From Ferruginibacter sp. (GTDB lineage Bacteria > Bacteroidota > Bacteroidia > Chitinophagales > Chitinophagaceae): a stretch of 36,346 nucleotides of DNA. The stretch is from assembly GCA_014379905.1 (NCBI GenBank), contig JACMKX010000104.1:1-36346 (forward strand). Direction: 5' to 3'. Under the pieces are notes generated by a model. It made no database searches and was not told where the DNA came from. It worked only from the letters and a program-made list of their open reading frames with translations. Positions 13,724 to 22,777 of the stretch are shown here, one piece after another. The translations under genes and the position numbers were made by a program. Each line of letters starts with the position of its first letter. Positions within the stretch are counted from its first letter, which is position 1.

Positions 13724-16363
13724 ATGAGATCAAAAATTTTACTTTGCCTGTTCTGTGGATTCAGCAGCTTATTTTGCTCGGCACAATTTTCTGATAATTT
13801 TAATGATGGTGATTTTACAGCCAACCCTACATGGGGAGGAGGCACTGCCGATTTTATAGTAAATGCAGCCCTGCAACTGCAAAGCAATAATACAGTAGCC
13901 AGCAGCAATTTTTACCTGAGCACCGCTAATACAAAAGCTACTGTAGCACAATGGGATTTTTATTGCCAGTTTACTTTTAATACCTCCGGTACTAATTATA
14001 CAGATGTTTATCTTACAGCATCAGCCGGCGATCTTACCAACACCAATACCACCGGTTACTTTGTAAGAATAGGAAATACAGATGATGAAATAAGTTTGTA
14101 CCGAAAAGATGCAGGCGTTGCTGCCGTAAAAATTATTGACGGTGTGAACGGTACCACCAATACGAGTAACAACAGCATAAAGATAAGGGTGATAAGGAAT
14201 GCAGCCAACCAATGGACTTTACTGCGGGATCTTAGTGGTACCGGTACCAGTTATACATCAGAAGGTGTGGTTACTGATGCAACATTTTTGACATCTGCAT
14301 TTTTTGGAATATGGACCAGGCAAAGTACCGCAAGTTTTTTCCAGCGCCATTTCTTTGATGATATACAGGTACAGAATTACACGCCGGATATTGTTGCCCC
14401 GGTAATGGTATCTGCAACGCCAATAAGTGCCAATAGTGTAGACCTGTTATTTAATGAACCCGTGAGTGCTGCCAGCAGCGAAGTAGCAGCAAACTATACA
14501 GTAAATAATGGCGTAGGCGCTCCTTTAACAGCAGTAAGAGATGCGGGCAACAATGCGCTGGTTCATCTTACGTTTGGCAATAATTTTCCCAACAGGATAA
14601 ACCTGCAATTAACTGCTAATGGTATCCAGGATCTTGCTGGAAATACTTTAAATAACGGCACCGCCAGCTTTGTTTATTTTAGCGCTATCCAATATGATAT
14701 TTTGATTGATGAAATAATGGCGGATCCAACTCCATTGGTGGGATTGCCCGATGTAGAATGGATAGAATTAAGAAACACCTCCGGCTTCGATATTAATTTA
14801 CAGAACTGGCGAATCGGTAAACCTTCCGGCCAGAGCGGCGCCATGCCATCTTATCTTTTAAAGAAAGATAGTTTTGTAATCGTATGTACAGGTAGTGCTG
14901 TAGCGGCACTGGCTCCGTTTGGTCCCACTATTTCTGTAACAAGTTTTCCATCACTGGGTAATGGAGGCGATCTTTTATACCTGCGCTCGCCCGACGGAAA
15001 TATTATTCACTCTGTAAATTATTCTGACGCCTGGTACCAGAATGAATTAAAACAACAGGGCGGCTGGACATTGGAAATGATCGACAGCAACAATCCCTGC
15101 AGCGGCCTGAGCAACTGGAAAGCAAGTACCGACGCCTTCGGCGGAACTCCTGCACGAAAAAATTCTGTTGATGCCGTGAATACCGATGCAATTGCACCCA
15201 AATTAATAAGGGCATATGCCCCGGATAATTTACATATAGTATTGGTGTTTTCTGAGTCACTGGATAGCACCAGTGCTGCTGTACCTGCATCCTATACGAT
15301 GAGTGACGGGATAGGAGTTCCGCAAACAGCATTGCCACTCTCTTTTTTGTTTGACAGGGTTCGCCTCACTTTAGCTACGCCCCTGCTTCCCAATAAAATT
15401 TACAATGTTACGGCAACAGCTGTTACAGACTGCAGCGGTAATCCCATTGGTAATACCGATAATACAGCAAGAGTGGGATTGTATGAAAACCTGCAGAAAT
15501 ATGACATTGTTGTGAACGAAATACTGTTTAATCCAAGGCCTAACAGTAATGATTATATTGAAATTTATAACAGGAGCAACAAGGTCATCAGTTTAAGAAA
15601 TGCTTACCTGGCCAATAGGAATACTGCGGGGAATATCAGCAGCATAACACAGCTAAGCACAGAAGATTATTTATTATTTCCGGAGGATTATTTATTGCTT
15701 ACAGAAGACATGAGCCTTGTACTAAATAATTATGTGGCGAATAACCCGGACGCATTTATTGAGATCAATATGCCTTCCTTTAATGATGATGAAGGAAATG
15801 TAATATTGTTGAATGAGCAGGGCGCAATTGTTGATGAAATTCCATATAAAGATGACTGGCATTTTAAACTGATCGGCGATGAAGAAGGCGTGGCACTGGA
15901 AAGGATCAATGATGATGATACTACCATTAACAATCCTTCTACGGCTGCCGATGAGCAGGCAGCCAACTGGCACAGTGCTGCTACCAGCGTTAATTACGGG
16001 ACACCTACTTATAAAAATTCGCAATACAGGATAGACGGAGGGGTACAGGGAACTATTAAAATTTCACCGGATATTATCAGCCCGGATAATGATGGCATGG
16101 ATGATTTTTTAACCATCGACTATAATTTTCCTGAACCTGGTTATGTAGCCAATATTACCATTTTTGATGCAGCGGGCAGGCGGGTGCGTTACCTGCAACG
16201 CAGTGCACTTATGGGTACCAAAGGTTATTTCCGTTGGGATGGTCTTGGCGAGAAAAATGACAAACTAACGGTAGGTATTTACGTTGTGTATACAGAAGTA
16301 TTTAACCTGCAGGGCAAAAGCAAGAAATTTAAAAATGTGGTGGTGCTGGCAAGAAAACAATAG
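13724..16363 (+). CDS. Large secreted lamin-tail-domain surface protein
   Basis: An 879-residue exported protein with a signal peptide (ends about LFCSAQ). The N-terminal region (20-215) looks like a LamG/concanavalin-type beta sandwich. Then follow an SbsA-type Ig-like domain (about 221-322, starting DIVAPVMVSATP), a lamin-tail domain (about 325-435, YDILIDEIMADPTP...EWIELRN), a second Ig-like domain (about 487-588, DAIAPKLIRAYAP), a second lamin-tail domain (about 592-770, NEILFNPRPNSNDYIEIYN) and a C-terminal FlgD-like domain (about 785-879, ITIFDAAGRRVRYL, then YFRWDG and GIYVVY). Lamin-tail domains in bacteria occur on surface proteins and nucleases. Here no nuclease domain is seen. The C-terminal domain resembles those found on T9SS cargo. 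Role unknown, probably surface or matrix. Confidence 0.8.
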   Translation: MRSKILLCLFCGFSSLFCSAQFSDNFNDGDFTANPTWGGGTADFIVNAALQLQSNNTVASSNFYLSTANTKATVAQWDFYCQFTFNTSGTNYTDVYLTASAGDLTNTNTTGYFVRIGNTDDEISLYRKDAGVAAVKIIDGVNGTTNTSNNSIKIRVIRNAANQWTLLRDLSGTGTSYTSEGVVTDATFLTSAFFGIWTRQSTASFFQRHFFDDIQVQNYTPDIVAPVMVSATPISANSVDLLFNEPVSAASSEVAANYTVNNGVGAPLTAVRDAGNNALVHLTFGNNFPNRINLQLTANGIQDLAGNTLNNGTASFVYFSAIQYDILIDEIMADPTPLVGLPDVEWIELRNTSGFDINLQNWRIGKPSGQSGAMPSYLLKKDSFVIVCTGSAVAALAPFGPTISVTSFPSLGNGGDLLYLRSPDGNIIHSVNYSDAWYQNELKQQGGWTLEMIDSNNPCSGLSNWKASTDAFGGTPARKNSVDAVNTDAIAPKLIRAYAPDNLHIVLVFSESLDSTSAAVPASYTMSDGIGVPQTALPLSFLFDRVRLTLATPLLPNKIYNVTATAVTDCSGNPIGNTDNTARVGLYENLQKYDIVVNEILFNPRPNSNDYIEIYNRSNKVISLRNAYLANRNTAGNISSITQLSTEDYLLFPEDYLLLTEDMSLVLNNYVANNPDAFIEINMPSFNDDEGNVILLNEQGAIVDEIPYKDDWHFKLIGDEEGVALERINDDDTTINNPSTAADEQAANWHSAATSVNYGTPTYKNSQYRIDGGVQGTIKISPDIISPDNDGMDDFLTIDYNFPEPGYVANITIFDAAGRRVRYLQRSALMGTKGYFRWDGLGEKNDKLTVGIYVVYTEVFNLQGKSKKFKNVVVLARKQ

Positions 16364-16501
16364 CGGATTTTTGATGGTTGATTGCTGACTCATCATTTTT
16401 TAGAAAAGGCTATTTGTTTTTGGGAGAATTTAATATTGAAAACGCTTACCGTAAACTCCTGGGCTGATTTCTCTGCGTTGAGCTAATTAAACCTACATAA
16501 T

Positions 16502-18688
16502 ATGCAACCAGCCAATTTTAACAGGAGTGCATTGCGCTTCCTGTTTGCCATGCTTGTAATGACAAGCATTTTTTCCTGTAACAATAATTCATCTATGACT
16601 AAAAAAGAAGTATATGCGTGGCCGCAGAATATTGCTACACCGATAGCCGATAAAAAGCCCAAAGAATTAATAGCGCATGGTGATACCCGCCAGGATCCCT
16701 ATTACTGGCTGAATGATTTTTTTAAGAAAGGACCAGACAGCGGCAACGTAGTAAAATACCTAAAAGCAGAAAACAATTATTATGATACCATGATGGCCGG
16801 CACCAAAGAGCTGCAGGAAAAATTGTACAACGAAATGAAAGGCCGTATCAAGGAAAAAGATGAAAGTGTTCCCTTTTTTAAAAACGGGTATTACTATTAC
16901 AGCCGCACAGTTGAAGGGAAGGATTATTACGTGCTTTGCCGTAAAAAAAGTACCATGGATGGGACCGAAGAAGTGCTGCTGGATGTAAATAAAATGGCAG
17001 AAGGGTATAATTATTTCAGGATGGGAGGAAATGCAGTAAGTCCGGATAACAAACTACTCGCTTATGGTATTGATACCGTGAGCAGGAATGAATATACCAT
17101 TTATGTAAAGAACCTCGAAACTGGTGAGATCTACAAAGATCTTATCAGCCGTACACAATCTGACCCGGTATGGGCGGCAGATAATAAAACGATCTTTTAC
17201 ACTTCTAAAAACCCGGTAACATTATTATCAGAAAAAATTAAAAGGCATATGTTGGGCACTGATGCGTTAACAGACGTAGTGGTTTATGAAGAAAAAGATC
17301 CAACGAATTATATTGGTGTTGGTAAAACAAAGTCTGATAAATATATTCTCATACAATCCGGTGCAACCTTATCTTCCGAAACAAGGTTTATTCCCGCGGA
17401 TCAGCCAATGGCTGCTTTCAAAATTTTTCAGCCAAGGATGAAGGAAGTATTATATGACGTGGACCATGCAAATGACCAATTTTATATCCGCACCAACAAA
17501 GACGCAAAAAACTTCAAAGTAATGACCAGTGCTGAAAACAAAACCGATTCGGCCGCCTGGGTAGAAATGATTCCTCATAGCGACAGCGTGTTGATATCGG
17601 GTATTGAAGTGTTTAAAAACTTTGTGGTAGTTTCGGAAAGAAGAAGAGGATTAACACAGCTTCATATTATTAATACACAAAATAAGCAGGAGCATTTTAT
17701 AGATTTTGGGGAAGCAACTTATGCAGCTTACTCGCAGGGAACCCCTGAATACAACACAGATACGATGCGTTATTATTATACATCACTTACTACTCCCGGC
17801 AGTGAGTATGATTACAATATGATTACCAAAGAAAAGAAACTATTGAAACAACAGGAAGTAGTGGGTGGATACGACGGAAGCCAATATGTAACAGAACGTT
17901 TGTATGCAAAAGCTACAGATGGTACCAGTATCCCAATTTCGATAGTGTATAAAAAAGGGTTTAAAAAAGAGGGTACTATGCCTCTGTTACTTTACGGTTA
18001 TGGAAGTTATGGCGCCAGTATGGATGCCAGCTTTAATAGTGGCAGGTTGAGTTTGCTTGATCGTGGCTTTGCATTCGCTATTGCACATATCCGCGGAGGA
18101 CAGGAAATGGGCCGTTACTGGTATGAAGATGGAAAAATGATGAAGAAGAAAAATACTTTCACCGACTTTATTAATTGCGCTGAGTTTTTGCTGGACAATA
18201 AATATACTACCAAACAGCATTTGTATACCATGGGTGGAAGTGCCGGTGGATTGTTAATGGGCGCCATCGTAAACATGCGTCCTGATCTTTGGAACGGCGT
18301 GGTGGCGCAGGTTCCCTTTGTGGATGTGCTCACTACCATGAGCGATGCAAGCATTCCTTTAACTACCAATGAATATGACGAATGGGGCAACCCGTCCAAT
18401 AAGGAAAGTTATGACTACATGAAATCCTATTCTCCTTACGATAATATTACCAAACAGGCTTATCCGAATATGTTGGTAACAACCGGCCTGCACGATAGCC
18501 AGGTACAATATTTTGAACCAGCTAAATGGATCGCACGCCTGCGGGAAATGAAAACAGATAGCAATCATTTATTATTGTATACAAATATGGAGGCCGGGCA
18601 CGGAGGCGCCAGCGGTCGCTTTAAAGCATTGCGGGACAGGGCAAGAGAGTTTGCATTCCTTTTTGCACTGGAAGGGATAAGAGAATAA
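16502..18688 (+). CDS. ptrB: Oligopeptidase B-like serine peptidase (S9A), lipoprotein
   Basis: Prolyl-oligopeptidase-family serine peptidase with an N-terminal beta-propeller that gates access and a C-terminal alpha/beta-hydrolase domain; it cleaves short peptides. The catalytic triad is Ser580 (MGGSAGGLLMG), Asp665 (TTGLHDSQV) and His700 (EAGHGGASG). The spacings, 85 and 35 residues, are the same as in E. coli oligopeptidase B (532/617/652). That supports oligopeptidase B, which prefers cleavage after Arg/Lys, over prolyl oligopeptidase. An N-terminal lipobox (SIFSC, Cys26) predicts a lipid-anchored periplasmic or surface protein, whereas E. coli PtrB is cytoplasmic. The gene lies 138 nt after the lamin-tail gene. 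Confidence 0.9.
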   Translation: MQPANFNRSALRFLFAMLVMTSIFSCNNNSSMTKKEVYAWPQNIATPIADKKPKELIAHGDTRQDPYYWLNDFFKKGPDSGNVVKYLKAENNYYDTMMAGTKELQEKLYNEMKGRIKEKDESVPFFKNGYYYYSRTVEGKDYYVLCRKKSTMDGTEEVLLDVNKMAEGYNYFRMGGNAVSPDNKLLAYGIDTVSRNEYTIYVKNLETGEIYKDLISRTQSDPVWAADNKTIFYTSKNPVTLLSEKIKRHMLGTDALTDVVVYEEKDPTNYIGVGKTKSDKYILIQSGATLSSETRFIPADQPMAAFKIFQPRMKEVLYDVDHANDQFYIRTNKDAKNFKVMTSAENKTDSAAWVEMIPHSDSVLISGIEVFKNFVVVSERRRGLTQLHIINTQNKQEHFIDFGEATYAAYSQGTPEYNTDTMRYYYTSLTTPGSEYDYNMITKEKKLLKQQEVVGGYDGSQYVTERLYAKATDGTSIPISIVYKKGFKKEGTMPLLLYGYGSYGASMDASFNSGRLSLLDRGFAFAIAHIRGGQEMGRYWYEDGKMMKKKNTFTDFINCAEFLLDNKYTTKQHLYTMGGSAGGLLMGAIVNMRPDLWNGVVAQVPFVDVLTTMSDASIPLTTNEYDEWGNPSNKESYDYMKSYSPYDNITKQAYPNMLVTTGLHDSQVQYFEPAKWIARLREMKTDSNHLLLYTNMEAGHGGASGRFKALRDRAREFAFLFALEGIRE

Positions 18689-18707
18689 TTTAAATTACCT
18701 ACAGTAT

Positions 18708-18738
18708 AAAAAGGCCGGAACAATTTCATTCCGGCCCT
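18708..18738 (-). terminator. Bidirectional terminator between convergent genes
   Basis: A perfect 8-bp stem GGCCGGAA (18713-18720) and TTCCGGCC (18729-18736) with an 8-nt loop. On the minus strand it is followed by TTTTT (18712-18708), serving the T9SS protein gene. On the plus strand the T-run is weaker, but it can also serve the peptidase gene. Confidence 0.75.
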
Positions 18739-18759
18739 TACTTTATAGCATACAATTAA

Positions 18760-19836
18760 TTACTCTATTATTAATTTTCCTGCTCCTATCTTTTTCCCTT
18801 TTTCATTGGTTACGGTGGCAAAATAAACGCCCGCACTCCAGTTGGCTGGAATCATAACCTGTTCCGAAGTTTTTTTGGACGCCGAAGAATAGGATTGTCG
18901 CATCATTATATGTCCCCCTACATCTGTAATTTGTATAACGAAATAACCGGGTTGTTTTAGCTGTAATGCGAAGTGTGATGTACCGCCCGCTAACACAGGG
19001 TTCGGAAAAATACTGAGGCTGTTTTTTCTAAACAAATCCTGTATACTGTCTTCTACAGAATTAACATTTATTGCTCTGATCCTTAAACCTCCCAACATGC
19101 CTCCAACATTTTCCATCGGCCCATACTTTGGTTGAATTGGGGTAGAGGTTAAAGTTATCTCTTCTAGCACCTGCTCTGTTGCTAACAACTGAATAGTATT
19201 TGTTGAAAGATCTTTTAATACTACCAGCCTGTTTTCAAAACCTAAAGCGGTAATTAAGAGGCTTTGCACTTTGTGCTGTTTACCCAGGGTTATCTTACCA
19301 GAACTGTCTGCAGCTATCCACTTACCCATTGGTAACATTTGAACACTTGCATTGCCAATTGGTTGATTTTTTTCATCCGTAATGAAGTAGTGCGGTAAGG
19401 CAGCACCAATAACACTGGTATTGTAGGGTAGCGGCAGTGATCTTATTTTGCCCAGCCTGATATGAGTGTTGGAAGGGTTTTTAACCGTATCTGGCCGGGC
19501 TACCATTTCGCCTTTCACCTGCCCCTGTGCTTTTGCGGGTTGACCTTTACCCAACATCATAAAAAATGCGAGAAAGTATTGCCAGTAAGCAAATATTTTT
19601 TTGCGGGGAAGGGGTAGGGTCTTAATACTGCGATCCAACTGGTCTTTATATACATGGCCGCACACGTTTTCATTTTTAAGATTTTCAAAATAAAATAAAA
19701 GCTGGGCATCCGTCATGGCGCTAAAGTCAACCACAGTTTTGGCGCAGGAGTTACAAAACCTGCCTTGTTCATTAGGCGACATTTCATTCCAGTTCTCGTG
19801 ACATGGTTCGGGGATAGAGAGATGTAGTTGTTGCAT
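18760..19836 (-). CDS. T9SS cargo protein with cytosolic Cys-rich head and internal signal peptide
   Basis: A 358-residue protein of unknown function with an unusual layout. Residues about 1-75 form a Cys-rich head (EPCHENWNEM, then GRFCNSCAKTVVDFS, then NENVCGHV; Cys12, 28, 31 and 59), which could bind zinc. This head is a recurring domain at the N-terminus of Bacteroidota proteins. Next comes a signal-peptide-like segment at about 79-104 (RKKIFAYWQYFLAFF, ending AKAQG), then a carboxypeptidase-regulatory-like beta domain (about 145-215, YFITDEKNQPIGNASVQML). A T9SS type A sorting domain closes the protein (from about 278, LSIFPNPV...GVYFATV). A longer frame starts at ATG 19866. I chose the ATG at 19836 because the LHLSIPEPC start is the family N-terminus. 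Confidence 0.75.
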   Translation of the reverse strand: MQQLHLSIPEPCHENWNEMSPNEQGRFCNSCAKTVVDFSAMTDAQLLFYFENLKNENVCGHVYKDQLDRSIKTLPLPRKKIFAYWQYFLAFFMMLGKGQPAKAQGQVKGEMVARPDTVKNPSNTHIRLGKIRSLPLPYNTSVIGAALPHYFITDEKNQPIGNASVQMLPMGKWIAADSSGKITLGKQHKVQSLLITALGFENRLVVLKDLSTNTIQLLATEQVLEEITLTSTPIQPKYGPMENVGGMLGGLRIRAINVNSVEDSIQDLFRKNSLSIFPNPVLAGGTSHFALQLKQPGYFVIQITDVGGHIMMRQSYSSASKKTSEQVMIPANWSAGVYFATVTNEKGKKIGAGKLIIE

Positions 19837-19977
19837 ATTAGTTCGTTTGATCTGTGATGCAGGCATAAAACAAATTACACAAACGGGGTTTTAAAGAGTT
19901 CACCCGAAATAGGTATTGCAAGCGCATCTCTTAATGACAACCTTTGACCTGTTATTATTTATCTTAAAAAAACAATC

Positions 19978-21210
19978 ATGAAAAAGATATTCCCGGTATT
20001 TCTGTTTTTGTTGACCGGTTTTTCTTCCTGCAAAAAAACCGGATCATTAGTTGAGGCGCCTCTCAATAATGAAAATCCCGTTTCTTCGGAGCGTATTAAT
20101 CAGACAATTCCTAATGACGGAACGTACAGCAATTTTGTAGGTGAGGACCTGGATATAGACTTCAATTATTCTATTATTGGCGATCCGGGTTATGGTACGC
20201 CAGGGGCCGAGAGAAGCGGCGCTGCTTATATTTATAACCGTGCAGTTAATAGCAATGCCTGGTCAAAAGTAATGACCATCAAGCATGCCAATGGTAAATA
20301 CAATGACAACTTTGGTTTTGAAGTGGCCATTGATGGCGACAATGCCGTATCGTGTACCAATGATAGCCTGTATGCTTTCAAGAGACTCCCGTCTGGTAAA
20401 TGGGTACAGCGCCAGGTATTTTTGCCTCCTCATTTACCGGCACAGGGCATATCCGTATCTGCCATCGATATAGATGGAGATCATATGATAATAGGCCATG
20501 CCTCCAGGCCATATAATTCAGAATGGGGTACAGGCGCGATATATTTTTATAAACTGGAAAATAATTTGTGGGTTTACAAATCAACTTTTTTGTCGCCCAA
20601 TGCTTCCGGGCACGACTGGTTTGGAATAGCGGTATCCATGCACGGTAATTATGCCCTGGTAGGCGCAAGAGGTGACCGTGCATCCGACTCAGACAATCCA
20701 CCTCCGGGTAGCCATGGTGGTAAGGCTTATGTATATATTCGTACGGGCGATACCTGGACAAGACAGGCTACTATAGTACCACCGGATATTGTAACAGGAG
20801 ACCTGTTTGGTGAACACCTCGAACTATATGAAAATTTTGCTGCCATCGGTGCTTCCCAGGACGGACGTGGCAGTAATGTTAATAAACTGGGCAAAGTGTA
20901 TATCTACAGGAGAAGCGGAACAACCTGGACAAGAGATGTAGGGATTATGGCACCTGATTATATGGCCAACGGAAGGTTTGGAAGAGGTATAGCCATTAAT
21001 AAAAATTACCTGGTAGTAGGGGGCGGAAGTTATGATGGCGCCTTATATTTTTTCAATCGATTCGGCCTTAGTTTCTATTATTTAAGAACAGAAACCAGTC
21101 CACTATCCAACCCAAATGCATTTGGTGCAAAGCTGGCAATGGATAGTACGCAACATTACCTTGTTGGACAGAACGGCCTGGGATCATTTCATTTCGGCAC
21201 TGTTTATTGA
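19978..21210 (+). CDS. FG-GAP-repeat-like beta-propeller lipoprotein
   Basis: A 410-residue exported lipoprotein (lipobox GFSSC, Cys18). Most of the chain is made of repeats of about 60 residues with the pattern FG-x-x-[VLI]-x-[ILM]-x-x-[DN]-x-[AV]-[LIV]-[VI]-G (for example FGFEVAIDGDNAV, WFGIAVSMHGNYALVGA, LFGEHLELYENFAAIGA, FGRGIAINKNYLVVGG). This is the FG-GAP-like propeller seen in integrin-like and Bacteroidota surface proteins. About six blades are visible. It probably binds ligand or protein at the surface. It is divergent from the T9SS protein gene upstream and ends at a strong bidirectional terminator. No catalytic motif is seen. Confidence 0.75.
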   Translation: MKKIFPVFLFLLTGFSSCKKTGSLVEAPLNNENPVSSERINQTIPNDGTYSNFVGEDLDIDFNYSIIGDPGYGTPGAERSGAAYIYNRAVNSNAWSKVMTIKHANGKYNDNFGFEVAIDGDNAVSCTNDSLYAFKRLPSGKWVQRQVFLPPHLPAQGISVSAIDIDGDHMIIGHASRPYNSEWGTGAIYFYKLENNLWVYKSTFLSPNASGHDWFGIAVSMHGNYALVGARGDRASDSDNPPPGSHGGKAYVYIRTGDTWTRQATIVPPDIVTGDLFGEHLELYENFAAIGASQDGRGSNVNKLGKVYIYRRSGTTWTRDVGIMAPDYMANGRFGRGIAINKNYLVVGGGSYDGALYFFNRFGLSFYYLRTETSPLSNPNAFGAKLAMDSTQHYLVGQNGLGSFHFGTVY

Positions 21211-21259
21211 AAGAGGCGGAAAAATTGTTGCGGTAATATTAACCGGGTACCGTAATTAA

Positions 21260-21288
21260 AAATGGCTGGAAATATTTTCCAGCCATTT
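21260..21288. terminator. Strong bidirectional terminator
   Basis: A 13-bp perfect stem (AAATGGCTGGAAA with TTTCCAGCCATTT, 21260-21272 and 21276-21288) and a 3-nt loop. A and T runs lie on both sides. It sits between the convergent FG-GAP lipoprotein gene (plus) and the small membrane protein gene (minus). Confidence 0.8.
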
Positions 21289-21294
21289 AATCTT

Positions 21295-21579
21295 TTAACT
21301 ACCTATCCGCTCAATATCATCATCCGGATCATCAGGCAATTTGTCTAATTGTGCTTTTACTATCAGGTAACCACCTACAGCACTTATCAAACCGAATAAC
21401 ATCAGGCCAATAATATTACCTGTCCCAAATAACATAAGGCCAATCAATACCCCAACCGCTTCAGCAGCTATCCAGCCCGCTACAGTAAGAATCTGCCATT
21501 TAGCAGCTTTTTCGCCTTTACGTCTTGCAACCTTCCCAATATGTATCACCAATATTATTAGCGCAATTATTTCAATCAT
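21295..21579 (-). CDS. Small membrane protein, about three helices
   Basis: A 94-residue protein of unknown function. It has hydrophobic helices at about 2-14, 28-52 and 56-74. A basic linker (ARRKGEKAAKW) follows the first helix, and the tail is acidic (LPDDPDDDIERIG). The gene follows the PfkB kinase gene by only 13 nt on the same strand, so the two are probably co-transcribed. Nothing in the sequence suggests a specific role. Confidence 0.75.
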   Translation of the reverse strand: MIEIIALIILVIHIGKVARRKGEKAAKWQILTVAGWIAAEAVGVLIGLMLFGTGNIIGLMLFGLISAVGGYLIVKAQLDKLPDDPDDDIERIGS

Positions 21580-21592
21580 AATAAATCAATAC

Positions 21593-22516
21593 CTAAACTA
21601 AATCAATATCAAAATTCACCAGTTGTACAAACTGGCTCAGGCGCTCATCAATATCTGCTTTGGTAATTTCTTTCATCCGTTCCGGCCCAAATTTTTCTAC
21701 GCAAAAACTCGCCATAGCCGAACCGATGATGATAGCAGTTTTCATATTTTCAAAACTGATGTCTTTTGTTTTAGCAAGATAACCAATAAAGCCACCAGCA
21801 AATGTATCGCCGGCACCGGTAGGATCAAACACTTCTTCCAAAGGAAGTGCAGGTGCAAAAAATACATGGTTCTCGTGAAATAGCAACGCACCGTGTTCTC
21901 CCTTTTTAATGATGAGGAATTTTGGTCCCATCTCCAATATCTTACGGGCAGCTTTTACCAAAGAAACCTCTTCGCTCAATTGCCTCGCTTCCCCATCATT
22001 TACTAAAAGTACATCTACTTTTTTCAACACTTCTTTCAGGTCATCCATGGCAATATCCATCCAAAAGTTCATGGTATCCATAACAATCAGTTTTGGGCGA
22101 ACCTTTAACTGATCAATAACGCTTAATTGTAATTTTGGCATCAGGTTGCCCAGCATTAAGAATTCTGCCCCCTGGTACGCTTCAGGTACAATAGGATTAA
22201 AATCTTCCAACACATTAAGATCTGTTACCAATGTATCGCGGGTATTCATATCGATATGATACTTACCACTCCAGAAAAAAGATTTTTTATCAGCTACTAC
22301 TTCCACTCCTTCTGTTTGCACACCACGTGCCTGTAACGCCTCCATTTCTTCCTGCGGAAAATCGTATCCAACGATAGATATCTGCTGAACAGGTTTTACA
22401 AAATTGCTGGCTGCATAAGCTACATAGGTAGCAGAGCCGCCCACAATCCGGTCTACTTTACCAAATGGGGTTTCAATAGCATCAAAAGCCATGGTACCAA
22501 CTGTAATGAGTGACAT
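21593..22516 (-). CDS. PfkB-family carbohydrate/nucleoside kinase
   Basis: Ribokinase-fold kinase of 307 residues that phosphorylates a sugar or nucleoside with ATP. The N-terminal glycine motif is GGSATYVAYAA. The catalytic PfkB signature is DPTGAGDTFAGGF, containing the catalytic Asp. The insert strand pattern and GEHGALLF segment are also family features. Substrate is not deducible; adenosine- or ribokinase-like members both fit. It is the first gene of a two-gene minus-strand unit with a small membrane protein. A perfect -7 box lies upstream. Confidence 0.88.
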   Translation of the reverse strand: MSLITVGTMAFDAIETPFGKVDRIVGGSATYVAYAASNFVKPVQQISIVGYDFPQEEMEALQARGVQTEGVEVVADKKSFFWSGKYHIDMNTRDTLVTDLNVLEDFNPIVPEAYQGAEFLMLGNLMPKLQLSVIDQLKVRPKLIVMDTMNFWMDIAMDDLKEVLKKVDVLLVNDGEARQLSEEVSLVKAARKILEMGPKFLIIKKGEHGALLFHENHVFFAPALPLEEVFDPTGAGDTFAGGFIGYLAKTKDISFENMKTAIIIGSAMASFCVEKFGPERMKEITKADIDERLSQFVQLVNFDIDLV

Positions 22517-22544
22517 AGTATGAGTTTTTTTAGTTTAAACGCTG

Positions 22545-22552
22545 CAAAAGTA
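22545..22552 (-). promoter_or_regulatory. -7 box of the PfkB kinase gene
   Basis: On the minus strand this reads TACTTTTG, an exact TAnnTTTG match, 28 nt before the ATG. No good -33 box is seen at 18-20 nt. Confidence 0.45.
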
Positions 22553-22567
22553 GGGGTTTTGGGTGAT

Positions 22568-22744
22568 TAGTCCATAGACCAAAGTCAATAGTCCATAGAC
22601 CAGTATGTGTGAGGAAGAAGTCAAAAGTTTTTTTGAAAGGAAAATACCCAAATGGTTCTTATACCTGTTTAAGATCTAATTATCATATTTGTATCAAATA
22701 GTTGAGACGCCAGCTAATTGGGGAGGTCGTCTATGGACTATTGC
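22568..22744. repeat. Inverted-repeat element, copy 3
   Basis: The left end (AGTCCATAGACCAAAGTC, then AATAGTCCATAGACC) and the right end (GTCGTCTATGGACTATTG) form an imperfect terminal inverted repeat of the same CCATAGAC/CTATGGAC phrases as the copies at 9.3 and 9.6 kb. The interior TATGTGTGAGGAAG is only loosely similar, so this is a diverged member. It fills most of the 261-nt gap between the PfkB and YciO-like genes. Confidence 0.5.
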
Positions 22745-22777
22745 CTTCTTTGGCCTCTCATTTGTTTACCTTGCATC

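Noticed and set aside
22718..22777. An N-terminal extension of the YciO-like gene from a TTG.
   Set aside because: The extension lies in repeat copy 3, and the first family-like residues begin at the ATG at 22778.
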